Shown piece by piece: positions 52,756-64,000 of a stretch of DNA of 64,000 bases (its first letter is position 1; every line of letters starts with the position of its first letter). The DNA is from Globisporangium splendens (Eukaryota > Oomycota > Peronosporomycetes > Pythiales > Pythiaceae). The stretch is taken from the NCBI GenBank assembly GCA_006386115.1, contig VFIW01000161.1, positions 1-64,000 of the forward strand, read 5' to 3'. Both the position numbers and the translations under genes were made by a program. A model generated the notes under the pieces. It was not told where the DNA came from. It did no database searches and saw nothing but the letters and a program-made list of their open reading frames with translations.

Positions 52756-53122
52756 CTACAGGCTTCGTCTGTACTGCTCGAGTACCATGCTGTCCTGGCA
52801 GAAATCCGACGAAATTTCCCCGACCCCCTTCACCCGAATACAGAGAAATAGGAGTCCAGGGATCGTCCTCTTCAATCTCGAGTTCAAGGTCGCACGATGG
52901 ATCTTTTCGTCGTCCGGCTCCATACAGTCATCACCAGTCGCCAAATCGACATCAGGCTGCTCGCTGGCACCTTCATCATCGTTGTCGTCGGTTCCCTGTA
53001 GAAGGGCTGTAAAGGACGATGGCAGACGACGCTGCTTTCTGGGAGGTGGCGTTGTGAATTGCAGTGGTCGCCCTGAATGGGACGGTGTCGAAGTGGTTGG
53101 TGTCATCGCAGCAATCACAGTT
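52756..53122 (-). pseudogene. 3' part of an unrecognised host gene split by the LINE
   Basis: Reading starts in the target-site copy (T-V-I-A-A-M) and continues TPTTSTPSHSGRPLQFTTPPPRKQRRL, an acidic stretch DDNDDEGASEQPDVDLATGDD, and ends at TAG 52756. It continues in the frame of the 5' part at 61729-61904. A possible 40-nt intron (GTACAG...TTTTAG) could extend it into a Cys-containing frame ending at 52461, but so short an intron is doubtful. No known domain; Pro/Ser/Thr-rich then acidic. Confidence 0.6.
53105..53122. repeat. Target-site duplication, left copy (18 bp)
   Basis: ATCGCAGCAATCACAGTT, identical to 61729-61746, directly abutting the 3' end of the LINE. Confidence 0.9.
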
Positions 53123-53229
53123 CTTTATTTTTATAAGGTGAGGTATATTTAGGTTCATCTTCGTGACCTACAATATCCATTCTCCTACCTAATCTTCATT
53201 ACAAATTTCATCTAGGAGTGTAAATGTGT

Positions 53230-56200
53230 CTATAGCGCGGATTGCACTAGATCACTTCGAACTGCTAAATAATCTTTGACCAGGATGGCATGTTCTCTTG
53301 GTCCTATGTGAGGCTGCCTTGTGTTGTCCAATGACCGTGGGTCTTCCGAACTTCGCTTAAGCCAATGCATGACGTCGTTGTCAAGATCCTGGGTGAGATT
53401 GTTGAAAGCAGCTCTTTGAGTTGGGAAGTGGACCTGCGTTGAGGTTCTGGTGTCCATGGCTAGGTTGGCGGCCGAGTCCGCCATCTTGTTGAAGGCACGG
53501 TAGTGATGGTACCATCCTCGGATGTCGATGCAATCCGCGAGTCGTCGACTTGTCTGGCATAAACGTGCCAATCGGTGCTGTCGAGGGGACCGATGCATTC
53601 TCTGTTGGGAGATAATGAGTGCACTGTCTCCAATCACGTACAACGGTTCGAAGTGACTGCGTTGGGCTTCTCGGAGTCCGTGTATGAGACCCCAGTACTC
53701 GGCAAGGTTGTTGGTCGTGTCCTTCCTGCTATACGCCATGCTGGCGGCCCAAATTAAACTGGCTGTGTGCGAGTCCTTGTGGACACGCACGATAATGGAT
53801 CCAGTCCCTCCTGGTCCTGGATTGCCGCGTGACCCGCCATCGAAAAACAACAGGTAAACGCCGCGAGTATCACTTGGAGTCAAGGGGATGGCGTCGGTTT
53901 GGCTGAGAAAACAGTCGACATATGCCTTGAGAACTGCTGCAACCGTGTGACCGTCCGAACCTCCAGCTTGCGCTTCAGCGAGTCGTGTGAGGTTTCGCAT
54001 TCCTGCCTCTAATCTGGTCATCATGATCGCCATCTCAGCAGTCGATTTGATTGGATCCGAATCCATGCGTCGCAGGTGCGCACACCAAATGGCATGTATG
54101 AGCGACGCGCTCATATATCGCCACAGCATGTGTGCGACGGAATAGAGATGATCTTGGAGATGTTCATTGGAGAACTTGTGTCCGATAATGTGTTTCTTGA
54201 TCGTGGTCCATGCATGCCTTGGAGTATCTGGTAGATCCAGACTGAAGATCCAGATTGCGGGGTCGTGACTAGGAATGATTCCGATCTTCGCCCATAGCGC
54301 ATAAAAGTAGTTCCACACGAGTCTGGCTTTCGGACACTCCCAGAATAGATGTTGAACAGAAGATTGGACAACTTGGGAACATTCGGGATTCGAGCAGGAC
54401 AGATCAGCTTTCTCATAGTTCCACATGGAGAGTCGGTTGGCTTTCAGTCGGAGAAGAGTCTGAGCCGTATAAACTGTAATCCCTGGGATGTTGTGTAATT
54501 CGCTCCACTGGATTAATTGCAGTCCACGCCACAGAGATCCTGCTGTTTGGACAACTTTGTTGACTGCTGCATCTCGAGTATCTTTGCCAATTTGTGTCCT
54601 CGTTGCTGCAACTTGTTGCCGATAGAAAGATCTGGTCGTATTATATCGTCCGTTGCCACCCCATAGTTGCACGATTCTTGTGAAACGTGGATGTGCATGG
54701 AACGACACCTTCTGTCCGTTCAAGTCTCTTGTTGCCATGACGTCACAGTCCATTGCGGAGTGAACTGTATTCGTAGCTTTGACTAGGGTCGTGTCGACGT
54801 GGGTCAGAGTTGCTTCACTGGTGTACAGATGCCATTCGTGGTTGTAATGACGTTGTCCATTGTACAGCCGAAGCACATTTGTTTGCTGTGGTCGATACAG
54901 AAGCTGTGGGAAGTTGGATACCAACGTAGCACATAACCGCTCGAGCGCTCGAATAGACGGCCGGGAGAATCCGGAGATTCCACATGTTGGGATAAAGTTA
55001 AGCACTCCTGGTCTTATCCACTCCCATCGAAGTATGTCACCCAGTTGTGCTGTTCCAACTGATAATGATGTGTGAGCAAGCTTGTAAGGGGAGCCGTTGG
55101 AATCAAGGAGCCACCCATCTGCAGTCGAGGTCATGTATGGCAGCCATTCTGCACAAATGTCCCGCGTAGCTTTCGTCCTTCAACGATGATACCTGGAAGC
55201 CTGTCAGATATTTTAGAACTGAGGTCGATCTGGAACACATCGCCGTCCCATTGAGCCTGCACAATTGTCGACTTGAAGTGCTCGTAACACCAACGTACAT
55301 TATCACGTTCTCTGGGCTCATATGGTCGAGAATGGAGCGACGCACATAATGCTGCGCCAGTTGTCCACATGTTATCACGAAGCTGGGGTGGCCGCCTTGG
55401 GATTGCATCGAGCGGCGTGATGTACGTCGAGGAAGCCCTTGTGTTGTGCAGCAAGATTTCCCCGATGACCTGATCGATGTGAGAGGTTGTGATTGTCCAT
55501 TTGGAGACTGCTGTGGCACTCATCGTCATCAGCTCAGTTCTGATGTTGGGTACTGACAAGCCTCCATTCACTTTTTTGAGTTCAGCTTGTTCTTCCTTCA
55601 TCCACGGTTTCGCAGGCTTACCATTCCTTGAGCCCCAGATAAATTGTTTCACTAGGCCGTGTAGCTGATTGACAATAGCCGTAGAGGGCCAGGAGTGCCT
55701 GGCCACGTAAAGCACTTTGGGTATGATGACGGCACTGGCAATTGCTGCACGTTGGGCGACAGAGTGAGTTTTGAGGCGCGCAAGTCGAAGTCTGACACGT
55801 AAGGCTTGGATGCACTTGGACCAGTTACTTGCATTCGAAGGCGTTTGTCCGACTTGGATGCCGAGGTAGCGGCAATGTTCCTCGCGTTGTAGCACATGAA
55901 TGCCACTGACTGACTCTTCGGTGGAGCTATATTCCTTGTTCAGCGGTAATACTGCAGATTTGTGCCGATTGACTCGAAGCCCAGAAGCTGCTCCATATTT
56001 GTCCAGGATTGCAAAAACAGCGTCAATATCCTTGGGATCGCTAAGATAAATGGTCGTGTCGTCTGCGTATCCTCCAAGTCTGACTTCAGTTGCGCATCCT
56101 GCTGCCTGGAGTTCAACGCCGCGTATTTCGTCACTCTCTTCAATTTTCCGATAAAGAACCTCTAACGCCAAGATGAAGAGAAGAGGGGCCAGCGGACATC

Positions 56201-58735
56201 CTTGACGAATCCCGGATGTTACGTTGTACTTTCTCGACAGGAAACCGTTGACAATGAACTTGTACGTGGTTTGAGAGTGTAACACCTTCACTAAGCGTAC
56301 GAACTTCAATGGGAATCCAAGATGCTGGAGCGCTTGTGCCAGAAAGCTGCGATCGAGTGAATCATAGGCTTTAGCAAAATCAAGGAGCAACGCGATCGCT
56401 TTGGACATGGCGGGGTCGCTCGTGGCCCGCTGTTGTGCAGCCAATAGCACATCGATCGTAGTTGGGATTGCTCGCCCTGGAACGAAACCAGCTTGCATGT
56501 GATGGATAAGCCAAGGGAGCACAGTTCGTAATCTGGTTGCAAATATCCGTGTGAATATTTTGTAATCAGAGTTGAGGAGTGCGATTGGTCTGTAGTCCAG
56601 CGGCGATGCAACAGAGACGGACTTTTTTATGCAGTGAATATGTGCTTCACTGAACGAACTTGGTAGAACGCATTCGGGTATCCACAAGTTGAAAAGTCGC
56701 TCGAATAACCCGGTAATCTCGTCACAGTGGTCTCTGTACTAGTCATTGCCGAGTTCGTCAGGACCGTGAGCTTTGCCTCTCTTGCATTTCTTCACAGCCT
56801 GTTTAATTTCACTCGAATGGATCGGTTTGAGCAGGAAGCCTAATCTGTCCGACGGAGGAATAGCTGTTCCTGGATCAAGGATTTGATCGATGTCAGTTTG
56901 CAGAGTGGGCGCCTGTTGCATGATTGATTTCCATCCTTCTCCCATGTCGTCGGCAAGTTCTCGTGAACGCATGGGTCCGCAAGTCGCTGTGCCACCGAGT
57001 GTGAAGATAGTGTTGTCAAGGAACTTGGTCGAGATGCGCTTGTAGAAGGATTTGCTCGTTTTTCGTTCATGATGCATGTGCTCCCGAAAAATGCGGTCCC
57101 GTTTTGAAGCCTGCCACTTCGATTTGCATTCTGCAATGGCACGACGGATACTCGTGGCGGTAGTAAGAAACTCTTGCGACAACTCCACGTTGTGGTCACC
57201 CACCGCTCCACCAGAGTGATCGAGCATCTGCACTTCTGATTCTGAGAGGCGTCGTTGCAACCTCTGGATTTTCTTCTTGTATCCTTGATTCAATCTGGCG
57301 AAGTACGATTTTTAGCTTCAAGGTACCTGATCCTGAGCGCGATCTTGGCTTCATCCCACCAATTTGCTGTGGCCAGAGCATAATCACGAGGCGAAGAGTA
57401 ACGTCCACGTAACTCATCAAGTTGATCATGGGCTTTTTCGAAGAAATCTTTTCCAATACTCGCTGCATGCGCCGCTGCATTCTTCGGAAGTGGATAGACA
57501 ACTCGAGGTTTCTTGCTTTGGATCACCTTGTCAGGAGCAGCTACCCGGATCGTGACTCCATTGTGGTCGAAGAATGGACCAGCTACGCTTTGGTAGACGC
57601 TGCGAACCCAGTCGAGATGGTCATTGCTGCAGTACCATCGGTCGAGCCTACTGCTGGCACTGTCACCTGAAGGCGGTGTATAGTAGTAGGTGTGATGCTG
57701 TCGATGGAATGCTTTGACGTCTCGTGTGTCCGTGGCGCGAAGAGCATCATCCTCGAGGGTATCAACAAGATTCAATTTCTGGAGCAGTTTCTTCAATTCC
57801 CTGGAATCGTGCACTCTGTTGTGGATGTTGTGAGACCTGTCTGTCATCTGGTTGAGAGTGCAATTAAAGTCTCCACCGCACAGAATGGGTCCATCATGTG
57901 ACGAGAGGAGACCTGATAGTGCTCTGTAGAAAGCTCCCCTTGCAAATACGGTAGAAGGAGCGTAGATGTTGAGAAGTAACACCGTTTCACCACGCAACGT
58001 CACCGTAGCTGCCATCCAGTGCGCACTCCACTGATCCTGCTTATATGGAGCCAGTGTAGGTATGCACGAATAGGGATTCAACAAGATCGCCACTCCTCCT
58101 TTGCGCTCGGTGGAAGCTGACCAGAGAGAGAGTCTGGGATCCGACTTTTCTGATGGTTCCTGAAAACCCCAACTTCGACGAAATCTGGATTGCATTGATG
58201 CCACTTCGGTCTCCAGGACGTGCGTTTCTTGGAGAAAGACAATGTCCAATGATCCCGAATCATCAGTCTGTCGAAAATGTGAAAACTACGCGTTCAGATT
58301 GGCGTCGGATTTGGAGAACCCCATCACATTCTGTGTGTGGAATCCAACAGTTAGCTCATGGCGAGCATTGACTGTCGCACTGCGCCTTCTAGGTCGGTGG
58401 TTGTCACGACGAGCTTGGGTTGTGGGTTGATATGGTCGCGACGGTAGTCCATTGCCGGAATACGTTGATATGCCTTGTATTCCACGCTGTACTTCCGCCG
58501 GAGAGACAGTTGAGCCATCTCCCCCTGCTCGCACTGAACTACCACCAAGTGCAGTGCGAGTTGAGGCACCATGGGTGCCTTTAGTTCTGATTGTGCCGCT
58601 GTTGGACCTCCAGCTCATGCTGGTGCGCCAATAGCGACCATGATGTCGTCGTGCCCACAATCGCATCAATTGCTGATTGAAGAGAAGACGAACGCCAATA
58701 TTCTTCAGCTCGGGTTTCAGGCATAACGCGACCAA
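53230..58735 (-). pseudogene. LINE ORF2: endonuclease, reverse transcriptase, RNase H (disrupted)
   Basis: Endonuclease: GFHTQNVMGFSK at about 58320, then TAG 58286-58288, then FLQETHV, GGDFNCTLNQ, SRLDRWYCS, DHNGVTI. A frameshift near 57293 leads into the connector (NQGYKKKIQRLQRRLSESEVQ, GKAHGPDELGND) ended by TAG 56739-56741. The same frame resumes with the reverse transcriptase: PLDYRPIALLNSDYKIFTRI, LLLDFAKAYDSL, GIRQGCPLAPLLFIL and GGYADDTTIYLS (catalytic YADD). A frameshift near 55140 leads to the C-terminal region with a C-x4-C...H-x4-C-like zinc stretch (CSNPECSQVVQSSVQHLFWEC) and RNase H (FFDGGSRGNPGPGG, NNLAEYWGL, VIGDSALII, KMADSAANLA), ending at 53230. Needed for target-primed reverse transcription in an intact copy. 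Confidence 0.88.
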
Positions 58736-58865
58736 CGGCTTCGTGCTTGGGGAACATGCTTGGCAGTAGAAGACTTATCACATTGAGAATTGCCCATTTG
58801 TCTGGGTCAATGGGTCGCGAGACGGTCGCGGTCAATAGGCTATCATCTAGCTTTTCAAGTCTGTT

Positions 58866-61728
58866 TCACTGCTTGATGTTGTCAGTCATGGACCAACGAG
58901 CGGAGCCTTGCGGACAGGCGTCAACAGCCGATGCCCATTTCTTACAAAAGGCTCGCACTTGCGCGCTAACTGCACCGTCAGCTGAGTGATGCCGGATTAA
59001 TGCGCGTTGAGCTTGGCTGTTTATGCTGTGCCCAAAATCAAGGAGCTTTTTCACTGGGAACATGCGCAGGACCTCCAATGGAAAAGGCAGTGCACAAATG
59101 AGCGCACTTAGAGCATCCACGTGACTGGGAATCCATCCAATCAATTTGGAGACGTCGCTTGGATCAACTGAAGGCAAGCTGAATCTTCGATTTTGTCGAG
59201 TCGCCGTGGTCCAGTCGTGCATGGCTTTGTTGTTTGCACGAAAATGCTGTCTTCGAAGGGCTTGTTCAGCAGCCGTCAATTGTTCGAGCTCCTCTTTCGA
59301 TCCAACCAAAAGCCCAACCAGAGACTTGCGTGCTTGCCCATCGTCCTGGACAGAGTGAGACGGTGAGGAAGGAGGCGTCTCAAATTCGCCGCTTTCACTG
59401 TCATTGGAAAAGGTTGACTCTTGACTGGCCTCGGATTGGCTTGGTGTCGTTGAAGCCGCTGCTTTTAAAACTGAGGACGCAAGTTCTGGGATCTTTCGTG
59501 CCCGTGGCCGATTTAACGTATGAGAGTGGGAATCTGGTTCTCGCTCCGGTTTCTGGAATCGATGTTCATCATCCGTCGACCCTGTACCTAGTCCACTACC
59601 CACCGCCGCATTGATTTCTGGCCCGGGACCAAAGACACTCGTTGGGTCTGCATCTCGAGATTCAGTAGACACAATGTGTCCAGTATCTTGGTCAGCGCTA
59701 CCTGGAGTTGGCTGGTTCATCGAGGGAGCACCATTGCCTGCGTCCTCGGTACCATTTTGACTGCGCATTTCCTGGTGAAAGGCTTTAGTCACCTCTGCTG
59801 GCAGAGGGAGAGTGGCTTGACCATTTGGCGGGGTCACAGCACCTCCCGTCAGATCTTGCAGGTGCATCGTGGAATCCATCGACGCGGAATCCGCCAAGGA
59901 CATCGTGACATCGAAGTGCGAGGGATCTTCAGAGTACCCAGAGGTGGTGTCAGCTGATGGCTCCGATGATGGTTGCTGGTTTACCGATCCATTATCTCTA
60001 GACGCTGAGGGAAAAGACTTCGAGCCGGGTTGGCTCGTTCTTGATTGCTCCTCGTCTTGAGTCTGCGCAGTGGGACTGTGCTCGCGGACGACATGAGCTT
60101 TGACAAACTCCCTGAGCTTCGTGTAAGCAAGGTCTTGATCTCCTTGGCTTTCGGTATTCTCCGCGGGAGATGATCCTGAAGCTGCTGTCGTAGAAGCCTT
60201 GTTCCCAGCCTGCTGACCGCCATCCTTGGGACCCAAATTCTTAGCTTTGACTCGCTTCTTGAGTAAATCAAGTTGCCTTTTCGCTCGATTTTTGGCGTTC
60301 TTGGCCTCCTGAAGGATCAGAGATGCGGCTGCTGCTTCTTTTGCTGTCACACGTTGCTGCAAATCAAGCAATTCAATCTGGCGTTGGAACTGTCCAGCTT
60401 CACGATTCGCAGATGAAGATTCCTCATCACGACCACTGGTGTCTGCCTCCTTGTGTTCGTCTCGATCGAGAGCAAAACTGTGCGCTTTGGCTGAAACGTC
60501 ATGGAATTTGTGTTTTGCACTCGCAGCCGCTGCAGCAGCTGCGGTGTGCGCGGAAGACGCTTTGGACAGATGCTCCTTAGCAATGTCTAATGTTGCCTGA
60601 GCAGCGCTTAAGCGGGCGTCGATAGCAACCTTTTGCTTCGCTTGAGTGGAGTTTGCTTGTACTCCATCAAGCACAGAATCAGCTGAAGAAAGATTCCCAG
60701 CCAGAATGGACTCAAGTTCAAGTTCGCGCTTCTTTCGAGCCTGGAGAGCCTTGCGGTTGCTCTGACCGTTAGAAGCCTTGATACTTGTCTCTGGAGACCC
60801 GGTACCAATGCTACTAGAGCTGGCTACTCTTCCAGGAGATGTGCCGAAAACAGAAGTAAGCTTCGGAGCAGCCTTTAAGATTCCGCCTTTTGGTGCTCGT
60901 CTACCAGCTGATGCCGCGTCCGAAGCTGGATGGGGTTGCCCTTTCGACGCCGGTGAACTCTTCACTGGTGTGGTCGCTGAGGTTGAAATCGTGGATTTCA
61001 TCGCCCCCTTCTGTTTCTTGAGGTTGGCTGGATCGAACCATTCTGCCTCCGACGGCGTAACCGATTGAGCGTTTGTTGCAGAATTGGCCGCTGCTGCCAC
61101 TGCTGCAGAGCCGGTGCTGCTACTCGAGTCAGCAGGCTGGAGCATCTCAGAGAGCAGCGCTTTCTCAGTTGCCTTGGTCTTCAGGTTGGCCATGACTTTG
61201 CCCAAACTATTGGAGAGATTGCCATTATACTTTTGTCGGACTTCAAGAGACATGTGCTGCAGCTCAAATTTCGACATTTCCTTTGCTTGCTTGATTTCTG
61301 GTTCGAAGTCGCGATGAAATTGCATCTGACGATCTCCAGAAGCTCGAGTACACTTGCTTTTTGGGTGCGAGGGGTCGAAGCACTGAAAGCAAGGGATTCG
61401 GCTGTACCGCTGATGATGATGAACGAAGATTGAGAACCCTTTAGCAGAGATGTGGGTGACATCTTTGAGCTGAGGGGGACATTCTTCGGAGTTGAAGATA
61501 ACGACCCAGAAATTAGAGTCGTATGCGCCATCCCGTGCTCGCGGCGCGCGCGCAATGGACACGACTTCACATTCGGTGCTCAATGCTATCAGTTGGCCGA
61601 CCACGTCATTGCCTAAGCCGGGAGCTACAACACGGACTTGATATTGTAGTGCATCCGCTTGGTGGGGAATAGTATTGTCGATATCGCATCGATCATCTTC
61701 TTCCTCGAGCTTGGCGGTGCTCAGGAGA
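58866..61728 (-). CDS. LINE ORF1 with CCHC zinc knuckle, open and fused in frame to host sequence
   Basis: About 953 uninterrupted codons of LINE ORF1, ending at 58866. Near the start: QVRVVAPGLGNDVVGQLIAL and FSIFVHHHQRYSRIPCFQCFDPSHPKSKC, a C-x2-C-x4-H-x4-C knuckle typical of the RNA-binding ORF1 of such LINEs. Most of the rest is Ala/Ser/Lys/Gln-rich, with a long alanine-rich helical stretch (AATLDIAKEHLSKASSAHTAAAAAAASAKHK region, about 60480-60600). The frame continues upstream past the element boundary into the host gene, adding about 73 host residues. Unlike ORF2 it carries no lesion. Codes for a nucleic-acid chaperone-type protein in active elements. Confidence 0.8.
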
Positions 61729-61746
61729 ATCGCAGCAATCACAGTT
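61729..61746. repeat. Target-site duplication, right copy (18 bp)
   Basis: ATCGCAGCAATCACAGTT, identical to 53105-53122, marking the 5' edge of the LINE. Confidence 0.9.
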
Positions 61747-61904
61747 GAGGCATGAGCGATAGTCACGACAACCGCTTGCTCCGATGCAGGCGCATGCGAA
61801 GGAACCAAGGTTACCATAGACTCCTTCGAATGGGTCACAGGTGTTGTGGACGGCACCATGGTCATTGCAATCATTGTAGAAGGCGCAACGGTCGTCGCAG
61901 GCAT
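61729..61904 (-). pseudogene. 5' part of the host gene split by the LINE
   Basis: From ATG 61904 it codes MPATTVAPSTMIAMTMVPST..., Thr/Val/Pro/Ala-rich, to S-T-V-I-A-A in the target site, where it runs in frame into LINE ORF1. The same residues T-V-I-A-A open the 3' part at 53122. The frame is open for 15 more codons upstream to a possible acceptor (ATTTGTAG at about 61935), so an earlier exon may exist. No domain recognised. Confidence 0.6.
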
Positions 61905-62796
61905 CGCGGAAGAAGCGAGTTGATTGAGCACTCCTACAAATAGATGCACAAAATATCCCTAGAACGTAATTGTAACGCATGCCCAACAAACGCACCTGAA
62001 ACGCGCACGTGGTCCGTTAGCTCGAGTTCGCCAACTCAAAAGTCGCGCTTGTGGATCGCGTTTCATTTATTTGCAGCTCCAGCTGATGTGTAATACCTGC
62101 AGTGCACTTCGTGACCATTCCCGCGTCCCGCCTTCCATCCATGCGACCGAAGAATCGCTCATGTTGCCTTGAACGATATCGCCATCGCTCAGTGTTCTTC
62201 TCTCGCCAGTGCATATTCTCGAATGACACCAACCACCCGATCGCGGCGCGGCAGCCAACTTTGCTTTTCAAAATTATCATCCTTTCCAAAATTCGACTGG
62301 GTTAGAGACGATGCGGGATTTTGGATTTGTTGACATGAGATTCGCTGCAAAACCCCTGAAAAAAACGTGATCTTCCTTTGATTTGATTTTTGCATTGGAT
62401 GACTTGAAGGTTGGGAGAACAACAGAAAAAAAAGCTCAAGCTGTGCCGTGCAGTTTAATAAGGTGCTAAAGCCGTTCGAAACAGCGTACGCGGCTACGAG
62501 TGTTGAATGTCGTAGGTTTGCAACGGTTTGGAATCTGTTCTTTCTCGAGTCCACTGGTGCAGGAAGAAAACAGAAGCTGATTGCAAAGTGGCATAGTGTG
62601 AGTCACACGACCAAAGGGTAATCGAACGGCACTAGATTCGAAGCAGATCACAGCGTCACAGTGGACCTGGATCGCGTATGTGTGCTGGGCAATCCGAACA
62701 AATCGCCTCTTCCGTCTCGCTGATCCGCATTCTGGACCAGGGTGATTGGCCGTTGTCCAGTCAAAGCCAGATTTATTGAATCATGTTTGAGACTAC
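61905..62796. other. Spacer between the two LINE copies (upstream flank of the split host gene)
   Basis: No recognised gene. Contains the presumed promoter or first exon of the split host gene: an ATG in the minus orientation near 62066 (MKRDPQARLL) followed by GTGCGT at about 61997 and TTGTAG near 61935 would form a 62-nt intron, but the frame fits the shorter alternative reading only. Confidence 0.4.
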
Positions 62797-64000
62797 TTTA
62801 TAAGGTGAGGTATATTTAGGTTCATCGTCGTGACCTACAATATCCATTCTCCTAACTAATCTTCATTGCGAATTTCATCTAGGAGTGTAAATGTGTCTAC
62901 AACGTGGATTGCAATAGATCACTTCTGAATGCTAAATAATCTTTGACCAGGATGGCATGTTCTCTTGGTCATATGTGAGGCTGCCTTGTGTTGTCCAATG
63001 ACCTTGGGTCTTCCGAACTTCGCATAAGCCAATGCATGACGTCGTTGTCAAGATCCTGTGTGAGATTGTTGAAAGCAGCTCGATGAGTTGGGAAGTGAAC
63101 CTGCGTTGAGGTTCTGGTATCCATGGCTAGGTTGGCAGCTGAGTCCGCCATCTTGTTGAAGGCACGGTAGTGATGGTACCATCCTCGGATGTCGATGCAA
63201 TCCGCGAGCCGTCGACTTGTCTGGTATAAACGTGCCAATCGGTGCTGTCGAGGGGACCGATGCATTCGCTGTTGGGAGATAACCAGTGCACTGTCTCCAA
63301 TTACATACAACGGTTCGAAGTGACTGCGTTGGGCTTCTCGGAGTCCGTGTATGAGACCCCAGTACTCGGCAAAGTTGTTGGTCGTGTCCTTCCTGCTATA
63401 AGCCATGCTCGCGGCCCAAATTAAACTGGCTGTGTGCGAGTCCTTGTGGACACGCACGATAATGGATCCAGTCCCTCCTGGTCCTGGATTGCCGCGTGAT
63501 CCACCATCGAAAAACAACAGGCAAACGCCGCGAGTATCACTTGGAGTCAAGGGGATGGCGTCGGTTTGGCTGAGAAAGCAGTCGACATAGGCTTTGAGAA
63601 CTGCTGCAACCGTGTGACCGTCCGAGTCTCCAGCTTGCGCTTCAGCGAGTCGTGTGAGGTTTTGCATTCCTGCCTCTAATCTGGTCATCATGATCGCCAT
63701 CTCAGCAGTCGATTTGATTGGATCCGAATCCATGCGTCGCAGATGCGCACACCAAATGGCATGTATGAGCGACGCGCTCATATATCGCCACAACATGTGT
63801 GCGACGGGATAGAGATGATCTTGGAGATGTTCATTGGAGAACTTGTGTCCGATAATGTGTCTCTTGATCGTGGTCCATGCATGCCTTGGAGTATCTGGCA
63901 GATCCAGACTGAAGATCCAGATTGCGGGGTCGTGACCAGGAGTGATTCCGATCTTCGCCCACAGTGCATAAAAGTAGTTCCACACGAGTTTGGCTTTCGG
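62797..64000 (-). mobile_element. Same LINE family, copy B, 3' part (continues beyond window)
   Basis: Aligns base for base with 53132-54340 of copy A with scattered substitutions, including the 3' UTR and the terminal CCTCACCTTATAAA. After TATAAA the flanks differ (AGTAGTC here, AATAAAG in copy A), fixing the element's 3' end. The rest lies beyond the window edge. Confidence 0.92.
62969..64000 (-). pseudogene. LINE ORF2 C-terminus with RNase H, copy B (partial)
   Basis: Open from the window edge (PKAKLVWNYFYALWAKIG) through RNase H motifs FFDGGSRGNPGPGG, NNFAEYWGL, VIGDSALVI and KMADSAANLA. It ends at TGA 62969-62971 after NTRQPHI, where copy A reads GGA (Gly) and continues another 24 residues. 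Catalytic acids are all present; the nonsense codon removes only the extreme C-terminus. The frame over this kilobase is otherwise undamaged, unlike copy A's ORF2. Confidence 0.85.

Larger units (their letters stand above)
53123..61728 (-). mobile_element. Non-LTR retrotransposon (LINE with EN, RT and RNase H), copy A
   Basis: 8,606 bp between two perfect 18-bp direct repeats. Order on the minus strand: ORF1 with a CCHC knuckle, then ORF2 with an apurinic-type endonuclease, reverse transcriptase and RNase H, about 100 bp of 3' UTR and the end CCTCACCTTATAAAAATAAAG. The 5' edge lies in an open frame with no untranslated leader, so the copy is probably 5'-truncated, as is usual for target-primed insertion. 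RNase H-bearing LINEs of this order are known from plants and oomycetes. ORF2 has at least two nonsense codons and two frameshifts, so this copy is dead. Confidence 0.9.

Noticed and set aside
1..64000. Bacterial-type systems (operons, CRISPR, Shine-Dalgarno sites)
   Set aside because: GT-AG introns, TFIIH subunit, C2H2 clusters and a LINE show nuclear eukaryotic DNA.

Overview
This window is nuclear DNA from a filamentous eukaryote, most likely an oomycete of the Phytophthora/Pythium group. Three genes have the layout of AA17 copper monooxygenases, a family known from oomycetes. There is a W-x-x-hydrophobic-A-x-R-Q coiled-coil gene of the oomycete 'M96/bZIP-like' type. A large, partly decayed set of TKL-type kinases carries H-N-D catalytic loops. 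Introns are few and short (about 55-100 nt, GT-AG). The genus cannot be fixed from the sequence. No tRNA, rRNA or CRISPR array was recognised.

Layout. 1-516: 3' end of a TFIIH p52/Tfb2 gene. 2-14 kb: four co-oriented (-) paralogous C2H2 zinc-finger genes, widely spaced, sharing four fingers and a short C-terminal motif. 14-18 kb: no recognisable gene, several inverted repeats. 18.3-20.6 kb: a signal-peptide/single-TM protein with a beta-repeat region and a hexanucleotide-encoded stalk. 21.6-23.2 kb: three-exon coiled-coil regulator. 23.8-33.3 kb: a head-to-head pair of multi-kinase loci. The (-) gene encodes three kinase domains in a row. The (+) locus encodes kinase, ankyrin array, decayed kinase and intact kinase. 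34.8-36.9 kb: a broken BSD-domain gene and a retroelement RNase H. 37.5-38.5, 40.9-41.6 and 51.4-52.2 kb: the AA17 genes. 41.9-45.5 kb: a second head-to-head pair, each arm a Cys-rich (PHD-like) exon followed by a kinase, one arm badly deleted. 47.4-49.8 kb: a large ferric reductase/NADPH-oxidase-like membrane flavocytochrome. 52.8-61.9 kb: a host gene split by an 8.6 kb LINE with an 18-bp target-site duplication. 62.8-64.0 kb: the 3' part of a second copy of the same LINE.

Themes. The secreted part (AA17 enzymes, GIN-like surface protein, ferric reductase) fits a plant-associated or saprotrophic lifestyle; AA17 enzymes are known to attack pectin. The kinase part is evolving fast. Two independent head-to-head pairs each carry a near-identical inverted tract (445 bp and 212 bp, two mismatches each) inside otherwise diverged genes, as expected from ectopic gene conversion. 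Several domains have lost DFG or the beta-3 lysine, and nonsense codons, frameshifts and a LINE scrap interrupt others. All coordinates and splice sites were read by eye; splice calls rest on GT-AG sites, frame continuity and paralogue comparison.
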